Shown piece by piece: positions 13,580-23,625 of a DNA stretch of 64,000 nt. The DNA comes from Diospyros lotus (Eukaryota > Streptophyta > Magnoliopsida > Ericales > Ebenaceae), in assembly GCF_014633365.1 (NCBI RefSeq), contig NC_068339.1:1183001-1247000 (forward strand), given 5' to 3'. The notes under the pieces are model-generated. The model worked only from the letters and a program-made list of their open reading frames with translations. It did not search any database and was not told where the DNA came from. How positions within the stretch are numbered: the stretch's first letter is position 1; each line of letters starts with the position of its first letter. A program made the translations under genes and the position numbers.

Positions 13580-14000
13580 GTGACGGGTTTTGTGACGGGG
13601 ATGCTCCCGTCACTAATTTGTGACGGGTTTAGTGATGGAAAGCCGTCACTAAAGTGGTTTAGTGACGGTCTGAAATTACCGTCACAAAATTGTGATGGGA
13701 TATCTATTTCCGTCTCAAATCAGTGACGGGATAGTGTATCCCGTCACAAAATAGTGACGAAAAATAATCTCCCGTCGCAAATCAGCGACGGGAGCGAGGT
13801 TTCCCGTTGCAGAACTGCGACGGGACTGATGTTCCGTCGCAGTTCTGCGACAGGACTGACGCCCCGTCACAGTTCTGCGACGGGACTGACGCCCCGTCAC
13901 AATTCTGTGACGGGGACTGACGCCCCGTCGCAGAACTGCGACGGGACTTGTCAGTCCCGTCATAGTTTTGCGACGGGACTGACACCCCGTCATAGTCGTT
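13580..14000. repeat. Left subterminal hairpin array of the CACTA element
   Basis: A run of inverted units built on GTGACGGG and CCCGTCAC. In the right half they become GCGACGGGACTGACGCCCC and its complement, with about 40-base spacing. Open frames through it encode only repeats and are not proteins. Confidence 0.88.
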
Positions 14001-15244
14001 CCTTTAAAATAACCCCCGCCCTCCTTTCCCTCCCACTCTTCCTCCACACCTTTGAACGGCCCCTCCTCCCTTTCTCTCACTGTCTCGATTTTTCTTATTC
14101 TTCACAGTTTCTTTGGTTCTTCTTCTTCTTCACAGTCTCTTTGTCTCCTTGGTTCTTCACAGTCTTCTTGGTTCTTCTTCTTCTTCAGTTATCTTCGGTG
14201 CTCTCAAGCTAAGTATTTTATGTTTTTTATTTTGTTTTAGTTTTAATTATATTCTGTTAGTTTAATTATAATTTATTTGTGTTAGTTTAGTTGTAGTTAT
14301 TTTATTTTTGTGTTAGTTTATTTGTAGTTATTATTTTTGTGTTAGTTTAGCAGTTTATTTTTATATTAATTAGTTTAGTTTTAGTTTAATTGTTTATATT
14401 ATTTGTAATGCTTAATTAAATAATTAAACTACAACTAATTAATTATTTAGTTATTTTGATATCTAATAATTGGACTAGGAAACTCGTGCATGTGTAAATA
14501 ATGTTTATTTTTTTATTTTTAAGTTTAGATATATTTTTAATGAAAAATATTGTAATTTTAAATAAAATAGGTAAAAAATTATATACTAAAAATAAACTTA
14601 CTATTTAAGAAAGCATATATTTTAAGAAATTTAATATTTTCTAAAAATATTAAGTTTATATACTAAAAATATTTTCTTAATATTTTAAGTTTATATACTA
14701 AAAATATATACTAAAAATAAACTTAATAAAATATTTTAAGTTTATATACTAAAAATAAACTTAATATTTTCTTATTGTCATAAGAAAATATTTATGTGTA
14801 TACATTAAAAAATTAAAAAAATTCTATTAAAAATATAAAAGAATTCTATTTAAAATATAAAAAATAAAAAATAATAAATAAAATTTTAATTAAAAATTTT
14901 AAAACTAACATATGAAATAAATTAGATAATTCTATTTAAAAAATTAATGTTAAATTTGTTTTATTTTTAATGTGAATGTGGGTAATATTAATTTTATTTA
15001 ATGTTATTTTTAATATTTTATTTAAATTTTTAAAAAAATTCTTGTTATTTTAAATTTTTTTATTCTTATAAAAGAAAATATTAATTTTAATAAATATAAA
15101 TTTTAATTTTATAAATTTAAAAATTAAAAATATATTTTTTGAAATTAAAAATATATTAATTTCATAAAAATATATTATTGATTTAAAATATTAATATTAA
15201 TTTAATATTTTTTTTCAAAATTATTATTTTTTATTTAAAAAATA

Positions 15245-15915
15245 TCTGCGACGGCTGTCCCGTCGCAGATTGATCATATTAATTTTATTATTTTTAAATA
15301 AAATTATTTATTTAATATTATTTTTTTTATATTTAAGAATATTTGTGACGGGTACTCCCGTCGCAGATCTGTGACGGGGGTACTACCCGTCACAGATTGT
15401 TCGTTTTAATTATTTTTAAGAGTGTTTGTGACGGGTAGCGCCCGTCACAAATCTGTGACGGGGCAGTACTTCCCGTCACAGATCTGTGACGGCTTGTCAT
15501 ATCCGTCACAGATTTGTGACGGACAATTCCCCGTCACAGATTTGTGACGGGAATCCCCGTCACAAATCTGTGACGGGCAGTACTTCCCCATCACAGATCT
15601 GTGACGGGCACTATTTCCCCGTCACAGATTTGTGACGGGCAGCACTTCCCCCGTCACAGATCTGTGACGGGTGGAACTGCCCCGTCACAGATTTGTGATG
15701 GGTACTACTGCCCCGTCACAGATCTGTGACGGGTGTCCCGTCACAAATCTATGACGGAATTGCTATCCCGTCACAGATCTGCGACGGGTAGCACTCACCC
15801 CATCACTAAAATTCTGTCACGCCTCCTTTAGTGACGGATTTTACCCCGTCACTAAACCCGTCACAGAAATATTTAGTGACGGATTTTATGTTTTTAGTGA
15901 CAGATTTTTTCGTCA
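15245..15915. repeat. Right subterminal hairpin array of the CACTA element
   Basis: The array opens with a stem TCTGCGACGG / CCGTCGCAGA (15245-15269). Between 15425 and 15800 about ten copies of the palindrome CCGTCACAGATCTGTGACGG follow at close spacing, with variable 8-14 base linkers. The sequence can fold on either strand into a chain of hairpins. Confidence 0.9.
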
Positions 15916-16782
15916 CTAAAACTGATTTTTTTTGTAGTGAGGTGTTTTATGTGGGCCCCAAGGACCGGTATGTGCTATTATTATGTGGTACTGTTGCGTT
16001 GTTGCGTCACATGACTTGTGTGTACATGTGGGTTTATATTTGGAGTGATCTCATCTTCTGTTTCATTTACAGCTTTCCTTTTCATATAAGTTTGCTGAGT
16101 CTTGTGACTCACCTTGCTTTCCATCATCCCAGGTAAAGGTAAAGCAAAAGTCGAGGGTGAGGACCGCGCCATCTATCAGCCAGCCGTGTCGGTAGGGTGT
16201 ACAGTTAGCTACCTCCGTCTTCTCTGATGTTTTGTTAGGAGTTCTGACTCTCATTTTTTACTGTGCCCGATTGTTTCTTGTATCTTTTATTTGTTGGCAC
16301 AGGTGTCTGTATATTTTTCCATACTCCTTGACCGTTGTTCCAGTAGAGTACTTGTGGGCGTGCATGTATATTGTTTTGTTTCTGCTGTTGTATTTTTCGT
16401 ATGTATGCATGCTAGGTTATTTTTGCCTTATGTCTTCTTTTCTTCCCTTATGTAAGCACTTTCGTTCGAATAAATCGGGTGGTTGGGATATCCGGGGGTG
16501 CTTACATAACTAATTTTTTTATTTTTTTTGAAATTTATTTTCAAAATGTGTTTAAATGCATTATAAAATTTTATTTTTTTTAGTATCTAATGTAGGTGTT
16601 TAACATGGCACCGGCACATCATGTTCTATAACAGTCGCTGACGCACACATTTTAGCAAATGCTTACATAAGCATTTTGACTGATTTTGAGATAATTATGA
16701 CATACATTCCCACCACGGGCGATGGGATTGGGATCATCATCAATCATCATCCTCCTCAATCATGAGTGGCTGGCTCGTGAGA

Positions 16783-16859
16783 GCGATTTTGTTCGACCAT
16801 CACCCTCACAAAAGCAGTGAGGATGATGGTCACTCCCGTAAAGGAGTGAACAAAATCGC
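16783..16859. repeat. 77-base inverted repeat (hairpin)
   Basis: The outer arms GCGATTTTGTTC (16783-16794) and GAACAAAATCGC (16848-16859) are exact complements. The inner arms GACCATCACCCTCAC and GTGAGGATGATGGTC pair with one mismatch around a short AAAAGCA loop, leaving an asymmetric bulge. It could be a tiny MITE derivative or a hairpin-RNA locus. No flanking duplication was identified. Confidence 0.75.
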
Positions 16860-17344
16860 ACCCCTGGCTCGTTGCATAAAGGCGCAGAGTTTGATTGGTA
16901 GCCCCACCATTGACCAAACATTGAAGGGAATGCCCAAATTTTTATTTATACATCCATATAGCTTAAATTTTAATATATAATATTTGAAATAAATATAAAT
17001 GTTTAACCTTATATAACAATTGAAATTTAATTTCAAATTTTAAAAATGAGAGGTAAGGATGTTCATTCGGTCTATATTGACCCTATATCGAGTCGGGATC
17101 AGAGCTCTTAAGAATGTTAAATTGAAGGTCAGACAAATTGAATTCGGGACTAAAATAGTAACAATCATAAATATCTTTTTTTTTTTTGTAGTTTTTAAAA
17201 TATAAAAATTTTAAAAGAAATATGCACGCTGCACCACACACACATATATCATTCAAGCAAAATTTTTTATAAAAGAATCTAAACAAGAGTCAACTAGTTT
17301 ACACTTTAATAATATATTATATGTATATTATATTATTAAATAAT

Positions 17345-17630
17345 ATTTTAGATTTTCTTTATGAAAATTTTAGGTCTTTTGATGAAATTTAGGTCTTTTT
17401 TGAATTTGTAGGTATTTTTTTAATGAAATTTTTAGGTATTTTAAAGAAATCTAGGTCTTTTTTTAATATTCTTAGGTCTTTTTGATGATATTTGTAGACC
17501 ATTTTATAAAATTTATGCTTTTTTATTATTTTTAGGTATTTTTTATAATTTTTTTAGTTTTATTAATGAAATTTAAGTTATTTTTGAATATTTTTAAGTC
17601 TTTTATGAAATTTAAGATTTTTTTTTATAT
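17345..17630. repeat. Minisatellite, same type as 9960-10215
   Basis: Repeated TTTTTAGGTCTTTT and ATGAAATTT blocks precede a promoter-like relic, in the same relative order as the copy at 9960. Confidence 0.7.
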
Positions 17631-18149
17631 CATAGACTAAATATTATATTTTTGTATTAAGTCTAATTTAACTTATCTCTTTGAAGTAATTTTTTTTTAT
17701 GTAATGACATAAATAATAACTTCGTTTACTCTCCCTTATAATAAAAAATTAAAATAATAATTTTTAATAATTAAAATATTAGATCTTCATATTCTACACT
17801 TCAACAATCAAATGCTATTATATCAAAATTAGATTAGTTTAAAAAATTAATATTATATTAAAGATGGTTAGTCAGTGTTTAACACATGTGCTCTAACAAA
17901 TGCTGACATACACATTTTAGCAAATGCTTACGTAAGCACTTTAGCGGATTTTCACATAACTATAACGTAAACTCCTTCAAAAGCATTTTATATATATATA
18001 TATATATATATATGACCCACCCACGTGATATTTTATATTATGTATTATATTATATTTAAATTAATATAATACATAAGATATTATTCTATTTCTTGAGAAA
18101 AACTCTTAAATAGAATTGTGTACTTAATTAATTATTTGGTGTTGTATGA

Positions 18150-18480
18150 GGTTTAGTATAGTGGTAAAATTATTTGAAAAATTAATTATTATTTAAAAAT
18201 CATTAGTTTAAATCTTGCTAACTTAATTACTTTTTATTTTTAAGCGAGATATATAAGAGCTATTTTAGAAAAATATTTTAATGATATGATTTTATAACAC
18301 CAAAATATAATATTTATTTATATAACAATATAAATATAGATAGATAAAAATGGTTCTATATATGCTTTTAAGTTTATATCTATTTATAGTTGAAAAATAA
18401 TAATAAATTTATCTTTTATGGGTAAATAATTAGAGCCAGAATAAAACTTGATGGATGTCATCAAATGTGTTGTGGTTCTG
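18150..18480 (+). mobile_element. Probable tRNA-derived SINE
   Basis: The segment begins near GGTTTAGTATAGTGGTAA, which resembles a tRNA box A. About 45 bases later comes ATTAGTTTAAATCTTGC, a plausible box B. The duplicate region at 8680-8700 lacks this segment: the sequence TGTATGAGG is followed almost directly by CATAACCACAAC there. This supports an insertion here, although a deletion in the other copy would look the same. The exact 3' end is uncertain. Confidence 0.45.
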
Positions 18481-18800
18481 GATGGCTTTCATAACCACAA
18501 CAACCTTTATTTAATGCTATTGGCACGACACTTTCCTTGTATTTATGTGTTGTGTGAAAGCTTGACAATTGAAATTATTGACAAAATAGTGAGTGCTTAA
18601 ATTTTGATTTAAATTAAAGAATTAGTTTTAATTTATTTGTTTCGATTATTGGTTTTAGTATTATAGAAAGGATTAATTTTTGGTCTGAATCAATTCGGTG
18701 TCGATTTAGGACTAGAAACTGATTAAGGGTTGTTGAATACTAAAAATAACATATTAAATAATAATAAATATTAATAATAATTAAAAGTCTTAATACATAT

Positions 18801-19007
18801 TGTGGGACCCTACCCGGATCCCCCAGCCAAACAGAAGAACCTTAGCAGGTAGTCCCAAAGAAAAAGGAAGCTAAAGAGGAAGTAGACTTGTCATGCATGC
18901 ACACCTAGATTCACATATACTTGATAATTAATCTAACAACAGAAGTGAAAACCACAACCTCGGCATGCATTTCAAAACACAACTGACTCACAGGGCTATA
19001 GGGTTTA
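18801..19007 (+). mobile_element. Short unclassified element fragment
   Basis: The sequence starts TGTGGGACCCTACCC, like a plant LTR start, directly after CATAT (18796-18800). It breaks off where the minus-strand solo LTR was inserted (duplication GTTTA at 19003-19007). Another CATAT occurs at 21948-21952 beyond that LTR, but the far end is not a canonical CA. I leave its class open. Confidence 0.3.
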
Positions 19008-21942
19008 TGTAATACCTTATTTTCTCGAGCGTGTTATAACTTAAGACAATTATAAGATAATATTTTTTTTTTCTTTCAAATCTATTGCTGAACCATATCA
19101 TTTCTTATATCCATCCCAAAATTTTTATACATCTATCTTGAAAGAGAATTATTATAAATATTAAATGCGGAAGCTAGAATCGAACCTAACATCTTAATAT
19201 TAATCATAAATCAATTCTTACATCATCATTAACTGTAAATAAGAATGTACATCATCATTCCTCAAAATGTTCAGAATTCAAAATAATGGAACTTAAATAC
19301 ATGGGCTACATAACATAAATTCAATTCATCATGCACTTTACTAAGTGTCATTTCATGTCTCATTCATCCTCGTTTCTGTTACAATCTCCATCTGGAACGT
19401 TTGAATATTCCATGGACAAAACCCAAGTTAGATGATGAATCTAAGTAAGGGTACAAAACATATTTCGTGCATGTATGCAAAATGCAAAATATCATTTTCC
19501 ATATCATTTCGATTTGAATCGACCGCACTCAACTGCTACTCCCCGTTTTTACAACCTCATTGTCAGGCCGAGGTGTATGAGTGCACCTTTAGTAGGGCAG
19601 CGATGCTAGTCCATAATCCCAAACCTTTATGCGATGCATAATCAATAATATCATCGTAAACATATGCACATTTTATCATCAATACATGTAAATGCAATCT
19701 ACATAACATATTCACATCAAGACATGACAACATGATAAAATCTAGGGGTGTTCACGATGCGGTTTGACCGGTCTGAACCATTTTTAGCAAGCCAAACTGC
19801 TAGTGCAATTTTTTGATCAAACCAGACCGCGGTTCGGTTTGGGTGCGGCCAAATCGGACCAAACCGCACCGCATTTGCGGTCTAATTTGGTGTGGTTTAC
19901 CGCGGTTTGAAAATAACTATTGACAACATATAATATATTATAAAAATATTGGAAAGAATAATTATATATTATTATAAACTATTATAATCTTTGACAATTA
20001 TAATAGTTATATATTATTATAAACTTGTTATATATTATTATAAAAATATAAGGTAATTTTTATAATAATAAGGGTTGTAGGGGTGATTTTTATAATAAAA
20101 TATTTTTTATATATTTTTTTATATTTTTTTGGGCGGTTTGGTTTTAAACTAAACCACCAACCATACAAATCATAAACCGTGCGGTTTATACAACCACCAA
20201 ACCGTTTTGACTACAAAAAAAAAAAAAAAAAATCGACCGGTTCGATTTGGTTTGGTTTGGCCGGTTTTTGCGGTGCACCAATTTTTTTGAACACCCCTAA
20301 TAAAATCATTTACATAAAATTAGCTTTTGGGGTCAAACCACTTACCTTCTTAAGTTTATCGAGCTACTTCAATATCCATGCATTGCCTCGAAATACGTGC
20401 ATCATCTTAATTTGCGTGTCAACCTCAAAATTCGCACAAATCACTTCAAATTAAGCCCTAAGGTACCTTAAACACCATATTAAACCAATAAATATCAACA
20501 CCAAATTTTCTCTTATTTTTCTCATAATTTTCCTTAATTTTTTCCTTTTTTTTCTTTATTTTTCCTCACTAAATTCTAAAATAAATATCTATACCTCATT
20601 TTTTCAAATATTTTTACTCCAAAAATCTTAAAATAATTTTCTAGAATTTTTAAAACAAAATTCGAAAAAATCTGGCTGGTCACGTGCCCGCATGCGCTAG
20701 GGCGAGTGGCGGGGCGTGAAGGCTGGCGTGTGAGCTTCACGCGCTGGTTGTCTTCTCCGGCGCCAGCGATCACCAGCGATGAAACCGATCACACGGCCTT
20801 GAAGCTCTCTTTCATTCAATCACGATGGTATGCCTCGATAGTCGAAAGAAGGTTCGGAGGTGCTTCAATCGGTCGTTTCCAGGTTCGGCCCCACCGTTCG
20901 CCTCGACTTTCCGATCAAGCCTCGAAACCCCCTCAAACGGCCACCAAAATGCCTCAAATTTTTTAGAATGAATCCTCAACTCATGGGCAACAAAAGTTCC
21001 TTAATTTCACCCCTCAATTCGTTCAAAAACAGGGTCGATTTGAAGCTCAAAAACTTGCAAAACCCTAAGCCAAACTTCTTCTATTTATAGCCAAATTCGA
21101 ACCCAAAACGACAACACTCACTTCAACCAAGGTCACTAACTTATTTTCTTGTCCCAAATGAGTCCAAAATCATCGATAAATGCCCTCAAATGCACGATTA
21201 AAGTGGCCAAACTTTTGACCACTTTCGGTCGAAAGTTGGCCAATTTTAATCAATTTTTAGCCATTTGACAGACAAGATGCTTGAATTGGCCTTGCCTTGA
21301 GGCCCCTCATCCATTTCTTTGGGTCTCTCATGGTCGATTTCGGTGATGGGATTGCTGGTTGGCCATGGCAGTTTCATTTTTTCAAGTTTTTTACACTTTA
21401 ACCCCCCTAATTTTTGTCTATTGCACTTTGGTCTTTCTTACGAAGTCCCTGAGTTTTCCATCTTTCCCAACGAGACCCCCAAGATCTAGGATCGTCATTC
21501 ACACCCTGAAAACTCAAAAATAACGACGTTTTGACCTTCCCCGGTCAATTTCAAACAATTACGCTTAGGATCGAATCTTCATTTTACTTGTAAACCCTTT
21601 TGTTTCTTCCTAAAACTACTGAAGGGTTGACCCTTACGGAAAATCGGAGCCCCCTTAGGGTTCTGTTGACTTTTCGGGAGTCCCCTACGATAATTCTGTT
21701 TTTATCCTAAATTGAAGTTATGTTTTAGCTGTACCGGAAATCGTTACAATTCCAATTTCTTTTAATACCATAAATCCTATCTCGGGATGCTCATCGAGAC
21801 CATATAATTTTTCTTAGACATTTACACTCCAAGACATTCCCTGTAGTCGATTCGGTACTTATAACTACTATCAAGCCAATTTTTCGATATTCTAAACTTG
21901 CTTAAATTACATAACAACCTCACAAAAATATGAGTTCTTACA
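19008..21942 (-). mobile_element. Solo LTR, gypsy-type family B, reverse orientation, with nested MITE
   Basis: Plus-strand ends are TGTAATACCTTATT and GAGTTCTTACA, flanked by identical GTTTA (19003-19007 and 21943-21947). It is the reverse complement of the family at 621-3164: for example 19258-19330 matches the complement of about 2880-2945. Without the 557-bp MITE and its duplication it is about 2.37 kb. The GC-richer stretch at 20680-20960 carries open frames that are not conserved in the sister LTR and are not called as genes. Confidence 0.92.
19743..20299. mobile_element. hAT-type MITE
   Basis: The inverted termini are TAGGGGTGTTCA and TGAACACCCCTA, with an exact 8-bp duplication ATAAAATC (19735-19742, 20300-20307). 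Eight-base duplications and this terminal sequence are typical of hAT-derived MITEs. The subterminal parts are rich in CGGTTTGG-like motifs in both orientations and the centre is AT-rich. It is 557 bp long and encodes nothing. It is nested in the solo LTR. Confidence 0.93.
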
Positions 21943-22567
21943 GTTTACATATTGTTATACGTTATTCCCGCATCACCCCTTATAGGCCAGGCTTAGTCCA
22001 ATAGGCCGGCCCAATCACCCAGAGCTCGGAAAATCCTGGCGACCTCGTCAAATGAAATCCATACATCACCGAAGCCCGAAACCCGCAAAGCAAGCATCTT
22101 GCGAGCTCCTGTAAAACCCCCTAACGAGCTCTCAACGATCGACTAATGGGCTCGCTATAAAACCCTCAGTTTGCTGGATCGCCTAGGTCGCTGGCCTAAA
22201 ATCGTCAGCTCGCATAAGTGGTAAAGCTGCTGAGAAGTCAGAGGTAGGGACTATTCACTTTATCTGCAACAACCCATGCCGCTCGTAATGAGGATCCTGA
22301 TATTTTACTCTTGAGTAATGAAATGGTTTTGATGAATGTCTATATGAAAATCAATCTATATGGATTTTGTGAATGAGAAAATGCATTTTTAGTACATAAA
22401 TCTTAAAGCAAGATATGAAATATTGAGTATGGATGAAAGATTGATTTGTTAAGAGTGATTTGTTTCAAAATCATACTTTTGATAATCTCAACTTGTTTTA
22501 AAGATAATCAAAATGAGTTTTTAAAGAATCGAATAAGGTTGTTTTGAAAATTAAGTTTTTCTAAAAG

Positions 22568-22862
22568 AATAGTCGACTATCAGGTTTATTCTGTTGACTA
22601 TGTTTCAAAATAGTCGACTGTTTTTATTGTTCTGTCGACTATTTAAGTATCTGTCGACTATTTTAACATCTGTCGACTATTTTTGTTCATGAAATTCAAA
22701 AATTTCTTCACATTTCAGCAACTGTCGACTATTCAAGTATGTCTGTCGACTATTGGATTTTTGTATTAAAAATAGTCGACTATCAGTATATGTCTGTCGA
22801 CTATTCTTAGTTTTACTTGTAAAAATAGTTGACTAATCTTTTCTTCTGTCGACTATTTTGTT
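22568..22862. repeat. AGTCGACT palindrome cluster in the 5' LTR
   Basis: About twelve motifs are spaced about 20-40 bases apart. They alternate between CTGTCGACTATT and AATAGTCGACTAT forms. Two have become TTGAC variants, as expected from loss of a methylated CpG. Clusters of short palindromes upstream of the promoter are known from maize Sirevirus LTRs; this particular motif is read from the sequence. Confidence 0.9.
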
Positions 22863-22952
22863 TCTCAGATTTTACAACGGCTAGTTTTTGGTGCATTAAA
22901 TGCTCGCCAACCACCCACAACGGTCCAAATTTCAAACATACCCACCATCAAC

Positions 22953-22960
22953 TATAAATA
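22953..22960 (+). promoter_or_regulatory. TATA box of the Sirevirus LTR
   Basis: TATAAATA lies directly after the palindrome cluster and before CT-rich leader sequence. A start of transcription about 30 bases downstream is inferred. The same box is present in the 3' LTR. Confidence 0.65.
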
Positions 22961-23559
22961 GGTGGTTGAAGATGCATTAAAGGCTGTTGAGAAACTATTG
23001 AATATCTTGAACGATCGTGCCTTCACTGTTACATCGATTTTTACTTCTTTTCTCTCTGTACTCTCATTTAAGAGGCTTTGATATATACTGTTCTATTTCT
23101 TTTAAGCCTCGTTTATTTATTTAAAGAGAGAAATCTGTAACTAAGAGTTGTACTCTTAGCCTCTCTAATTCATTGTCTGTATTTCTTCCTAGCAGTAGCT
23201 AGAGGGCCCATTAAATTGGGAGGTTGTACATTGCCTAGTCAAGGACTAGAGGACCTACTCATATTGAGTAGGGGGTTGATAGTGATATTGGTTTTAAAAA
23301 TCCTTAGTGGATAACTAAGGTAGTGGATTAAGCTTGGAAGGCTGAACCACTATAAATCTGTGTCTTCACTGCTCTTCATACTTTCTCCTTTAAGCTTGCA
23401 TCGTTGCACTTTTGACTTTGTGTAATCTTCAATAAGACCACATCATTATTCCTCTTTACAAAAAAAAAAATAAATACTTTCACTTTCCAAAAGAAATTTT
23501 TTTTCTTACCAATTCACCCCCCCTCTTGGTGGATATCACATCAGCTCAATTCTATCAAT

Positions 23560-23571
23560 TGGTATCAGAGC
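23560..23571 (+). other. Primer-binding site (initiator tRNA-Met)
   Basis: TGGTATCAGAGC starts two bases after the 5' LTR and is complementary to the 3' end of plant initiator methionine tRNA, the usual primer for copia elements. It is not a tRNA gene. Confidence 0.95.
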
Positions 23572-23625
23572 GTGGTTCCCATTGTTTTCAATTAGGTCTA
23601 ACAACCTAGGGTCAAGATCCACATA

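Larger units (their letters stand above)
13558..15939. mobile_element. Non-autonomous CACTA (En/Spm-type) transposon
   Basis: The right end is TTTTTTTTGTAGTG and the left end is ACTACAAGAAAAATC, inverted repeats of the plant CACTA type. The outermost C of the left end is missing. A 3-bp duplication AGG flanks it (13555-13557, 15940-15942). The related LTRs at 48531 and 51400 keep the empty site (TGCCAGGTGTCTTATG-like), which fixes both borders. Both subterminal regions consist of GTGACGGG-type units in inverted pairs. The interior (14220-15240) is AT-rich and non-coding. A pyrimidine-rich stretch (14000-14210) may be a leftover leader of a transposase transcript. No transposase is encoded. 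Confidence 0.9.
11861..16506 (+). mobile_element. Solo LTR, gypsy-type family A, split by a CACTA element
   Basis: It starts TGTAACGCCTCG and ends GGGGGTGCTTACA, with perfect flanking duplications TAACT (11856-11860 and 16507-16511). After removal of the 2382-bp CACTA insertion and its 3-bp duplication the LTR is about 2.26 kb, close to its relatives at 46451-49099 and 49372-51977. Shared landmarks are the near-palindrome CGAAACGAAGTCGTTTCG (12298-12315), the text around GATGCTCATTACGCC (13321-13335), and the TGAGTC-TTGT-GACTCA hairpin at 16096-16111 before CCCAGGTAAA. The open frames inside are not genes. Confidence 0.93.
16512..18800. repeat. AT-rich relic region continuing the promoter-unit array
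   Basis: No gene is visible. A promoter-like core lies at 16636-16710, a perfect-ended hairpin at 16783-16859, a minisatellite at 17345-17630, and a second promoter-like copy at 17700-18000 with core 17900-17990. A SINE-like insertion is at 18150-18480, and 18490-18790 is a third copy of the segment seen at 8690-8910 and 9380-9730. Confidence 0.6.
22298..23557 (+). repeat. 5' LTR of the Sirevirus
   Basis: 1260 bp. A cluster of about twelve GTCGACTAT / ATAGTCGAC motifs fills 22568-22862 in the U3 part. A TATA box (TATAAATA, 22953-22960) follows 90 bases later. The last 60 bases contain the C-rich tract CACCCCCCCTCTTGGTG. The LTR ends in TATCA, the inverse of its first five bases. Confidence 0.96.

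Noticed and set aside
13580..15915. CRISPR-like or protein-coding repeat array
   Set aside because: The units are inverted pairs in the subterminal regions of a CACTA transposon with visible termini and target duplication.
23560..23571. tRNA gene fragments (also at 51982 and 59942)
   Set aside because: They are 12-base primer-binding sites directly behind LTRs, not tRNA genes.
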